Below, one piece after another: positions 47,251-56,950 of a DNA stretch of 64,000 nucleotides. Position 1 is the first letter of the stretch; the number at the start of each line of letters is the position of its first letter. The DNA is from Dichetophora obliterata. Its lineage: Eukaryota; Arthropoda; Insecta; Diptera; Sciomyzidae. Under the pieces are notes generated by a model that searched no databases, was not told where the DNA came from, and saw only the letters and a list, made by a program, of their open reading frames with translations. The stretch is from NCBI GenBank assembly GCA_963920525.1, contig OY986436.1, positions 81,499,630 through 81,563,629 on the forward strand, in the 5' to 3' direction. The position numbers and the translations under genes are program-made.

Positions 47251-47808
47251 TAGTGATGGGCACTATCGAGTGATTTAAACTATCGATAGTTAACTATCGA
47301 ATGATTTAAACTATCGAACAATATCGTTCGAATATTTCGTTCATTCATTAACTTTAAAAAAATAGTAAATAGTGCTCGAAACTATCGAATGATTTAAACT
47401 ATCGAATAATTCACTCCTTTTGTTCGAATTAAAAAATAGTAACTAGTGCAAAGAACTATCGTAGGATTTTTTACCATCGAATAAAGTATTCATTTGTTCG
47501 AATTATAAAAATATTATAGCTAGTACACTGAACTATCAAATGATTTTTGCTATCAATTCAAGTTTTCATTTATTCGACTTAAAAATAAATAGCTCTTAAC
47601 TGGTGTGATTTCATTATAAGTTTCATTTAAACACAAATCAAGCAGTGTTGTTGAACGTACCTTTTCAGTTTAATTTGCAGTACTCAATCAATTACAGCAA
47701 ACGAAGTGCAAATGAAAAAACAATCGAATAAAAAAAACTATCGAATGAATGAATGATTTTGAACTATCTAATAATTCGAATATTTTTATTCGATAGTTCC
47801 CATCACTA
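47251..47808. mobile_element. hAT MITE with internal ACTATCGAA repeats
   Basis: The ends TAGTGATGGGCACTATCGA and, on the complement of the right end, TAGTGATGGGAACTATCGAA are inverted repeats. Flanks are ATCGAAAC (47243-47250) and ATCAAAAC (47809-47816), an 8-bp target duplication with one change. The interior is built of diverged direct repeats, each with AACTATCGAATGATTTAAAC and then AAAAAATAGTAACTAGTG at roughly 105-115 bp spacing. 558 bp, no coding capacity. Confidence 0.85.
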
Positions 47809-48027
47809 ATCAAAACGAATTAAGAACTATTTACTCAACTTTGAATGAGGAGCGATTAAATGGACTTTCTTTATTAAATACTGAGGCAAATCTAGTACAA
47901 CAACTAAAATATGAGCACACTTTGGTTTATTGTAAGAAAAAATTTAATATACCGACAATACCCGACTTGTGTTCACAAGACATCACAAATGCCTAAAATT
48001 TCTGCTCTTACAAGTAAATTTGTATTA

Positions 48028-48645
48028 AAAATTTCAAGGGAATGAGACTTGTCCATTGTCGCCTCTATAAACTGCAAGTTTCCAACGCCGACAGTCGATA
48101 TAATGGCCCACACCATAACGCTGACACAGCCGAGTTTGAATGTAGCTTTCAAATGTAGCCTTAAGTTTTTGCTTGCAGCTATGTTTTTGGTTTACAACAC
48201 ACATTTGAGGTTCCATCTGAGACAAAAATATTAATTTGGAATTCATCATCAACCATGACGATATTTCAAAAGCTACAATTCTTATACAAGTGCTTCTCGG
48301 CAAATTTTAAACGACACATCTTATTTTTTGTGTATAAAGGACTTCTTGCGCTCTATTCTCCCATTAAATGCATGCTCCGGAAGAACACGGAGAATAGTTT
48401 TTGGTGACTTCACTAGCCACTTTTGGTGCAGATAGTTTTGGGTTTTTCGATTTTTCGGAATTTGGATTGAAAATGTTGTTGGAAGTATTTCTTCCTTATC
48501 GTTAGCGGACAATCCGTTAAATGATGCTTTGGACCTTGGACCAACCATCCCACGAATTTTTCAGCGCAAATGGCTCGAAGTGACTGAGAATAACTTTTCG
48601 CTGCTCAATTGTAGCAAGTGGTACCATTTTGAGAAATCAAATTTC
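48028..48645 (-). pseudogene. Tc1-like transposase pseudogene
   Basis: On the minus strand, in shifting frames: VPLATIEQRKVILSHFEPFA with a putative N-terminal DNA-binding start near 48635, then ENRAQEVLYTQK, then MVDDEFQINIFVSDG (first catalytic Asp region, near 48250), then NLRLHLKATFKLGCVSVMVW (the GGGS.MVWG block) and VGNLQFIEATMDKS. The last third of the catalytic domain is missing. Stops and frame changes make it non-functional. The sequence GGTTGAAATAAGCTGTGAGC ending at 48957 before TATA looks like its 5'-side terminal repeat, with an inner direct echo at about 48749. Confidence 0.75.
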
Positions 48646-48737
48646 TTCTGCAAGACCTACTCACAAAAAGTTTACTTGAAACATTAAAAAAAAACCCGTT
48701 ACATTGTAAGATAACGAACGCATCATTGCTGTGCTGC

Positions 48738-48957
48738 AAAGTATCTGGTTTAAATAAGCTGTGATATTGTGTTTGGTTCTTTTTTCGTTTTTAATTGTTA
48801 TGAATAATTTAAAATATATTTAAAAAAAATTTATTAAGAATTATTTGATAAGTTTATACATTAGACTTACAACATGCGTTTGTATCTGTATTAGTTTGGT
48901 TGTTAAAGCTACTTGAAGTTTTTACAAGGTGCTGGTTGAAATAAGCTGTGAGCCACT
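48738..48957. repeat. Probable terminal region of the Tc1-like element
   Basis: GGTTTAAATAAGCTGTGATA at about 48749 and GGTTGAAATAAGCTGTGAGC at about 48932 are direct repeats near the edge of the element; the second runs to CACTG next to TA. Paired inner and outer transposase sites of this kind occur in Tc3- and Minos-type elements. The matching opposite end was not found. Confidence 0.5.
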
Positions 48958-49544
48958 GTATATAAAATTAAAAAAATTTACTATTTCAGCAGTTATAGTT
49001 TTGAGCAAAAAATTCTTTTGCAGTTTTAAAATACATACTTAAAAAAATTTGATACTTTTATATATTAATTTTGAAAACGTAAACATTTATTAAAAAATTA
49101 CTTTAAGAAATTGTTTGCACAATTTTCTACAATAACATGTGCGGAATGAAATCCGGACGAAACTTGGAAAAATTGTTCGCATTCGAGAAAAAAATTGCAA
49201 AACTAACAGCATACTTTAGCTTCACAATGCACATGTGCTTGGTATGGTGGGATGACATAATGTCCACGGACATAAGGTCCTTGGACATAAGGTCCTTGGA
49301 CATTATGTCCGTTTGAAGCAGACATAATATCCATAGATATTATTATTATTACTTCGCAAACGGACGTAATGTCCAAATCAACACGGACATAAAGTCCATA
49401 CAAATTTAAATTTAAACAATTATACTGAACACTATATATCGAATTTTTCATGAAAAAATATCAGTTTTATATGACAAAAACTATATTCCGTACAAGGGCA
49501 AATCTTTTTATTATAAAATAACTAGCTGAAACCCGGTGCGTTGC

Positions 49545-50510
49545 TGCCACTCTCCCTATTCAAACGCCCATAAAATGTTATCAGTTAAACAGCATGTCTA
49601 AATTGAGGTCAAATACTGAATTCCGAGACTGTGCGACCTATATCCACAAAGCTATTCGATATAACAATTTTGGGTTGTATAGGAAGTGCCACGCCCTCTT
49701 GATCACCCCTCATAGAATGTAATCAATTAAACTGCATGTGTACATGGAGGTCGAATACCGAATACCAAAACTGTGCGACATATAACTCCAAATATATTCG
49801 ATAACGCAAATTTGGGTTGTATGGGAGGTGCCACTCCCCTTTTCCCTACGCCCATAAAATTTTACCAATGAAACTGCATGTGTAAATTGAGGTCGAATAC
49901 TGAATTCCGAGGCTGACCTATAACTCCAAAGCTATTCGATATCGCAAATTTGGGTTAAGTTGGAGGTGCCACGCCCCCCGACAAACTCTAAAAATTTTAT
50001 CAGTAAATCTGCATGCGTAAATTTTGGTCAAATACTGAATTCCGATGCTGTGCGACCTATAACTCCAAAACTATTTGATGGCACAAAGTTGGGTTGTATG
50101 GGAAGTGTCACTACTCTTTTCCCTACGCCCATAAAATGTAAGAAATGAAAGTGCATGTATAAATTTAGGTCGAATACCGATTTTTTACGCTGTCAACCTA
50201 TAACTTCAAAGCAATTCGATATTGCAAAATTTGGGATGTAAGGGAGATGTCAGTCCTCCCTGTCCAACGCCCATAAAAAAAATCATTGAAACTGCATGTG
50301 TAAATTGAGGTCAAAAACTGAATTCCAAAGCTGAATTCCTATAAATTCAAAGCTATTCGATATCACCAATTTGGGTTGTATGAGAGGTGCCCCTCCCCCT
50401 TGTCCAACTCCCATAAAATTTCATCACTGAAACGGTACGTCTAAATTGTGGTCGAATACCGAATTTCTAAGCTGTGCAACCCATAACGCTATTCGATAAC
50501 ACAAATTGTT
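49545..50510 (+). repeat. Tandem array, about 141-bp unit, seven copies
   Basis: ACGCCCATAAAATGTTATCA-type blocks occur near 49565, 49708, 49849, 49985, 50127, 50269 and 50409, a spacing of 136-143 bp. Each is followed by AACTGCATGTGTAAATTGAG, GAATACTGAATTCCGA and AAAGCTATTCGATA blocks and by GGGAGGTGCCACGCC. Confidence 0.9.
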
Positions 50511-52794
50511 TTTATATTAATGGGAGGTAAAAGAAGGTGTGGCATTTCTTCTTAAACCATCTCGTACTCAAAGCAAAGCCACTTACAAAATTTGAGCTCA
50601 ATCGGACCAATAGTTTCGATGTGATATTTCCAAAAGTAGGCGTAGATGAAGTGTGACAACGCCCGTTTTTATTAAAGTTAGTGACAGTCATCATAAGAAC
50701 TTATTTACCAAATTTTAATTTAATACGACCAAAACCTTCTTAAATATAGCATTTTTATTGATTTGTGGGCGATAAAAGGGGTGTGGCATTACTGTTTTCC
50801 TAAACCTTTGCGTAGCAGTTACGAACAAACCAGTAGAAGGAAGTATCCTATTTGGTCTAGTCGTTTTCAAGTTTTAAGCATCCGAACAAATCACGATTCA
50901 TTTTTATATGTACAGATATTGATTTGTGGGCGCTAAAAGTGGGCGTGAAAACATTTATGTATCGTGACTGCCTCTTGGAGCACCTACACAGCAAGTTTCA
51001 GTAAAAAAATTAGTAGAACTCCGGAATTGCCATGATTTCGAAAAAGTGGGCGTATATATATTGCGACGAAAAAGTGATTTTTGTACAGTTACTGACAGTT
51101 ACCATCTGAACAAAATGATAATATCTTAGTTTTTACGATCGAAACCGTCTGATATATATCCCTTATTTGGTTTGTGGTTGATAGCGCAAATTTGGCTTGT
51201 ATGGGAGGAACCACGCCCCCTCGTCCGAACGTTACCAAACCTCACAGGAACAATCTATCTCCTCGGCAAACGTTGTTCTGCCACAGACCACCTTACTGCC
51301 ATACACGAAAATGTCAAGAAATATCAAATATATTCACCATTTTCAGTATAGCTGCCGAAAGTAGCCATGTGCACTAAATAACCACATTTTAGTCTAATAC
51401 GATCAAAACCGTGCGAAATATAGCTTTTTTGTTGTTTTGAAAGCGGTAAATAGGGGTGCGGTAAAATATTTCCCTTGAGCCATCTCGTAATCGAAACAAA
51501 TCGACTGCCCAAATTTCAGCTCAATTTAGGTTAAGCCTGGCGCACTTTACTTCACTGGACGCTAACTCCCCGAAAAGTGAGTTTAACTAAAGTAGGGCAG
51601 GCCTATTTTAAGTGCACTTGCCGAGAGTAACCATATGTACTGAATTACAAAATTTTTGTCTAATACGACCCAAACCGTTGAAATAAAACGTTTTCATTGG
51701 TTTGTGGGCGGTAAAAGGGGGGCATGGAGACCAATTTTTAGTACAGTTGCTAACAGTAACCGTACAAACTAAGCCAACATTTTAGCTCAATCGACCCAGT
51801 AGTCAATTTTGATGGTTTCTTAAAAAGTGGGTGTGGCTATATAGCGATGACGCCCTTTTTTAGTACAATTTCCGAAAGTACCATACAAACTTAAGTATCA
51901 TATGTTAGTCTCATACGGCCAAAACTGCATGAAATATAGCATTTTCACTGATTTGTGGGCGCAAAAGGGGGCGTGGAAACCAATTTTTCGTACAGTTACT
52001 GTCAGTAACTTCACAAACCAAAGTACCAAATTTAAGTCTTATACGACCCAAACCGTCTGAAATAAACCATTTTCATTTATTTGTGGGCGGTAAAAGGGGG
52101 CGTGGAAACCCATTTTAAGGACAGTTGTCGACAGTAACCGTACATACTAAATTACAAAATTTTAGCCATATACGACCCAAGCCGACTGAAATATAACATT
52201 TTTATTGATTTGGGGGCGGTAAAAGGGGGTATGGCAAAGTTTTTTCCTCAACCATCTCGTACCTAAAACAAATCGACTGCCAAAATTTCAGGTCAATCGG
52301 TTCAGTAGTTTTGGAGTCTATAGACATCACACAGCCAGACACACATCGTTTTGCTTTATTTATATATAGATATTGATTTGTGGGCGTTAAAAGTGGGCGT
52401 GAAAACATTTATAAATTGTGTTCATCTCTTGGAGCACCTAAACAGCAAGTTTCACTGTAAAAATGTGCAGAACTCCGGAATTGCCATGATTTCGAAAAAG
52501 TGGGCGTATTTATATAACGACCACGCCCATTTTTTGTACAGTTACCGACAGTAACCATCTGAACAAAATCACCAAATCTTAGTTTTTTACGATTGAAACC
52601 GTGAGATATTTTTCTTTTTTTTTGTTTGTGATCGATGGAGCAAATTTGGCTTGTATGGGAGGTACCACGCCCCCTTCTCTAATCGTTACGAAACCTCACA
52701 GGAACACTCTCAAGATGTGGCTTTATTTTCCCTGAAAATTTCATAAAGATCGGTTCAGCGGTTTTGGAGTCTATACGTGATATAGCCACATACC

Positions 52795-52838
52795 CACCCA
52801 CATACCCACCCACATACCCACATACATACATCCATTTT
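52795..52838. repeat. CCCACATA short tandem repeat
   Basis: ACATACCCACCCACATACCC-type repeats just before the TATA-rich terminus of the dispersed repeat. Confidence 0.9.
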
Positions 52839-53466
52839 TATATATATAGATAAATTGGGAGCGGGTCACTTTTCTACTTGTCAAAAGTCTGTATTTTCAA
52901 AATGCTGTCATTTTTACAGTATTTTTAAAATACTGTTTGTTTAATTTTCCTTTATACAGTTTTTTTAAAAATTTTGCTTTCAAAAAGTCTGCTCTCCATT
53001 TACAGCATTTTAACTTTATTAGGGATACAAAACGGTGTGTTTTAAGAATAAATTATTTGCCCTTGTACGGAAAGTTGTTATTTTAAGCTTATTTACCATA
53101 GTTGATCTTAGTCCATATTTTGCAGAATTTTGGCATACAGAATTTTTTAACACAGTTTTCTGTTAATGCAGAATTTTGTAATGCAGAATTTGATATACAG
53201 AATTTAATACATACAGACAACTGCACCGAACTTTTTATATTAAAAATCGCGCAGTTTTCCAGTCTGAAAACGCCATAAGGTCCATGGACAATATGTTCGT
53301 TTGCGAAGTAGACATAATGTCCATGAACTTTATGTCCGTTTGGAATGGACCTTATGTCCGTGGACATAAAAAAGCGGTGCGATGACATAATGTAAACGGA
53401 CATAAGGTCCATGGACATTATATCATCCCACCACTTGGTATATTTGAATCTGTTTTAGTTTTTAAA

Positions 53467-54400
53467 ATGTCATTAACCAAAGAAAACCGTCGAAAAATAA
53501 TTTGCGAATTTTGCAAACAAAAAAAAATATAAAAAAACGAAACATTTTATTGAACCGAATTTTAAGAAGTCGACTTTTTATAAAACTATTCAACTATTTG
53601 ATAGTGGAAACTCAGTTTAACGAAAAAATAAAGTGGAAAATATGCGATTTGAGCAGTAGCAAAGTTCGTTCTTAAAAAAAAGTCGAAAATGTGGGTCGCA
53701 CAGCAAAATCCTAAAGGACGATCATACTGTTAAAAAAATCTTTTTAAAACCTCGCTTAGGCTACTTTCCAAGAATTTGTTTTCTGCTAATTCAAACGTAC
53801 TTTGTGTAATGGATGACGAAACATATTTTACACTTGAAGGTAACTAATGCACCCAAAAGTTTTATTTTAAGCTTCCTGGAACAGATGTTGATAAAAGTGT
53901 GAAGTATACCCACAAAACAAAATATTCCACACACGTGTTAATGTAATTGACAGTTAGCGCGCGTGGCATCAATGAACCGATGTTAATTAAAGGTGGTCTG
54001 GCGGTAAACGCTAATGTATATATGTATTAACAAAAGTCTTCCAGTTTTAAAGCGTTTTATTGAGAAATATCGTGCAAATTATGCAATTGTGTTTTGGCCT
54101 GATTTAGCATGGTCTCATTACGCAAATGAAACTTAACAAGCTATTGAGCACAAGGACTTGAGCATACCAATTGTCTCGATAGAGATAAACCGCCCCAATG
54201 TTCCACAACTTCGACCAATCGAAACGCTTTGGAATAACTTGAAAATAAACGTTTATGGAAAGGGTTTTAAGCTCAAAAGCATCGATGCTTTGTTCTTAAA
54301 AGTTAGGAGAGAGCTATCGAAAATCAATACAATGGGAATTCAGAAGGAAATATAGAAAGTACCGTTGAATATTAGGAAGGCGAACAGATATGGCTATACG
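53467..54400 (+). pseudogene. Tc3/mariner-like transposase pseudogene
   Basis: In shifting frames: MSLTKENRRKIICEFCKQ at the start (HTH region), LKDDHTVKKI, then VMDDETYFTLEGN at about 53808-53845 (first Asp of the triad), then FWPDLAWSHYANET at about 54090-54130 (second Asp), then from 54158 an open stretch NRPNVPQLRPIETLWNNLKI (third acidic residue, Glu) followed by VYGKGFKLKS. The whole catalytic frame is represented but many stops and frame changes break it. It belongs to the element bounded at 49135 and 54518. Confidence 0.85.
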
Positions 54401-54869
54401 TTTTTTAAAACAATTGTAATAATATACGCTTTAAAATACTAGAAAACTTTTTAACTTTCAATTACATAAATTTATTTTTTAATGACAAACTTTTGTCCAG
54501 ATTTAATTCCGCACACGTTATATGTTCATTTCTCAACACTTTTTTTATGTTTTGTATTGGAAATGGTGAACATTTGGTTCTAAAAGAAGATTTAACCCTT
54601 ATGTTGTATGAATGGTGTGCTCAGACCAATCTGAAATTAAGACAAAACAACAGAATGAAATACTAATTCAAGATTTCTGAAATTTTATTATATCCTCAAC
54701 TAATCTGTTCACGATCGAAAACTGTAAACAATATATTTTTAGAGAAAAGTGGTAGTAGAGTGGGATGGTTTAAAGACGTCCACATGCTATGCGTGACGGA
54801 TTGGTCTGCACAGACCATTAGATCATCATCACCATCATCTGCATCTCCATCATTAAGCCTAATTTTTCT

Positions 54870-56950
54870 TTTACTAACTTTCTATTTTCCTCATCTTATA
54901 TATAAATAGGTAAACATCAAATGTTGTCGTACACTTTTTCGATATTAATTTTAGAATAAGGGCAATGAAACTTATATCATTCGAAAGGTACTGCGCCCTT
55001 TATGTGCAGAATCATTTTAGGTTTGTCTCATTTTTAGTAAGGAATCTCAGGGCTAGGAAGAGGTACAATAATAAATGAGGTAATAAATGAAAGATCTGGT
55101 TGCACAGTATGATTACATTTTAGATTGGTGACCTTCGACCTGAAATATAAGCGTAAAAAGAGCATTTATTGAATAAAAGCTAAACTGTAACAGATGGAAG
55201 AATATAATGTAAGAGGGAATTTTAGACATTGTTAAAGTGTGCAAAAAATACTTGCGACATTTTGCGCCATCTCTTACGAATACCCTACAATAAGCATTTT
55301 TTATACAACAAGAGTGAATATATTTATATTGTGATGGTGATTTTTTTCATACAAATACTAAAGTCTGAAAAATTTTTGTTATTTTGACATAAAAATTATA
55401 GCGGTATCTCGAAAACTATAGATTTTCTCAGCACAACGTATTTTTGTATCAAAAGTCGTTGCTTGAGGAATATAACGGTATACGAAAGCTTTCTTGGTAA
55501 TATTTTCCACGGATAGTATGTTAAAAAAAATCCCCTTAAACTGACATTAAAATTATTTAGATATCTCGAAAAATGTATATCTTCTCAGTAAAACGTATTT
55601 CCTTAAAGCAAGTCCATCGTCTCAGAATGATCAAAAAACTATTGAAATTTAAAGTTTTGACTTTGCAAGCAAATATCTCAGCCACTTTTTAATCGATTTG
55701 CAACAAATTTTCTTTGTCTGAAAGATCAGTTAAATGACTTTGGAATAATAAGAAAAGATTAACCTTTATCCCATCAATTCAATTTTTTATATTGTTTAAA
55801 AAATCTCTAAAATATGTAGATTTTGCTCAACAAATAAGACAAACTTTTTTTTGTTGTAATTTTTTTTCTTATTACATTTTCTTTTTTCACACTCTTTCAT
55901 ATGACATATCATTTATTTGCAAAAATTTCCTCATTTTGACACATAATTCAATAAATAGTTTCTATCATCGATATTCATGAGCTACCCCCCATGATTCTTT
56001 TGATGAAAAATTAATTTTTCAAAATGTTGTTTTAACATTTTTTACAAAGTTCTACAGCTCGAGAAATATTATCTGTGAAACAAATTTTAAAATATTTCAA
56101 ACCACTCCAAAGTTATGTACACAAATACATGTTTTAAGTAATTTCCTTAGCTACATTTATATTAATATCTTATATATTAATACGCAAACATCAAATGTTA
56201 TCGTACATTTTTTGATATTTATTTTAGAATAGTGGCAAAGAAATGTATATCATTCGATAGGTACTGCACCATAGATGTACCGAATCATTTTTGATTTTAA
56301 ATTGATTACCTCTGACTCGAAATCTTCCGAAATCGTTCCGTAAGGAATGTTAAGGCTAAGAAGAGGTAGAATAGTGAACGAGGTTCCTCTTCGCCGTATG
56401 ATTAGTGACATTTTAGATTAGTGACCTTCGACCTGAAAAATGAGCGTTGAAAGAATATTTCTGAAGTAAAACCTAAACTATAAGAAATGGAAGAACATGG
56501 TGTAAGAGAAAATTTTAGACATTAATACAATGTACAAAAAATATTTTCGCTATCTCTAGCGGATACCCTACAATAAGCATTTTTTTATGCAACATGTGTG
56601 AATATATATTATGATAATTTCTTGCAAAATGAAAATTTTGCAAAATTCAGTTTATTTTGACTTCAAAGTTATGACGATATCTCGAAAACTATAGCTTTTC
56701 TCAGTACAACGTATTTTTATATAAAAGCCCTGGTTGCCCTTTGGGTAATGGAAAAAGCCCTTTTGGGTAATGCTTTTGCAGATAATAATTTTAAAAAAAT
56801 GTCGGCTTTTTTTATTTTAATATTGTTGCGATAATTTGAAACTTAAGATTTTCTTAGTACAACACATTTTCTTAAAGCAAGGTCATCGCTTCAATACGAA
56901 AAAAAACGTTTAAAATTTCAGAAAGTTGGTCGAATGTCGGCCACAGGCGA
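54870..56950 (+). repeat. Large tandem repeat, unit about 1.28 kb, 1.6 copies
   Basis: Blocks recur in the same order with an offset near 1,255-1,275 bp: AAACATCAAATGTTGTCGTA (54914) and AAACATCAAATGTTATCGTA (56187); GTGACCTTCGACCTGAAA (55128; 56421); ACCCTACAATAAGCATTTTT (55283; 56568); TATCTCGAAAACTATAG (55413; 56674). A third copy, broken by a LINE, lies at 31990-32156 plus 34306-34900. No coding capacity; class unknown. Confidence 0.85.

Larger units (their letters stand above)
49519..52852 (+). repeat. Composite dispersed repeat, three head-to-tail segments
   Basis: Begins CTAGCTGAAACCCGGTGCG and ends TTTTTATATATATAGAT. Internal terminus-like sequences near 50910-50925 (TTTTTATATGTACAGAT) and 52355-52371 (TTTATATATAGAT) are each followed by ATTGATTTGTGGGCG, which suggests three successive copies joined end to end, the later ones 5'-truncated. 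The 5' third is a tandem array (49545-50510). The rest holds looser repeats of GTGGGCGGTAAAAGGGGGCG and CAGTTGCCGACAGTAACC. Shorter relatives occur at 20102-20656, 35040-35250 and 11590-11650. No coding capacity. Confidence 0.75.
49245..53433. mobile_element. 4.2-kb terminal-inverted-repeat element with ACATAATGTCC subterminal repeats
   Basis: The ends TGGTGGGATGACATAATGTC and, on the complement of the right end, TGGTGGGATGATATAATGTC are flanked by a perfect CTTGGTA duplication (49238-49244 and 53434-53440), possibly 8 bp. Both subterminal regions (49250-49400 and 53270-53430) repeat GGACATAAGGTCC, GGACATTATGTCC and variants many times in both orientations. The arms also share TTCCGTACAAGGGCAAAT (about 49484 and, inverted, about 53060). 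No transposase was seen inside; the interior is filled by the repeat at 49519-52852. A 7-8 bp duplication would suit an hAT- or P-like mechanism, but the class is not established. Confidence 0.8.
49135..54518 (+). mobile_element. Tc3/mariner-like element split by a 4.2-kb insertion
   Basis: Inverted termini ACATGTGCGGAATGAAATCC (left) and the complement of the right end ACGTGTGCGGAATTAAATCT are each bordered by TA (49133-49134 and 54519-54520). The transposase pseudogene lies at 53467-54400 near the right end. Removing the inserted element (49245-53433) leaves an element of about 1.19 kb, a normal length for this superfamily. Confidence 0.85.

Noticed and set aside
49245..53433. CRISPR array or bacterial repeat array
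   Set aside because: Units are 141 bp and diverged, without short constant repeats and unique spacers; the context is eukaryotic transposon DNA.
54596..54850. A piggyBac-like element starting at TTAACCC near 54596
   Set aside because: Only a loose inverted match (CAGACCAAT blocks) and no second TTAA at the proper place.
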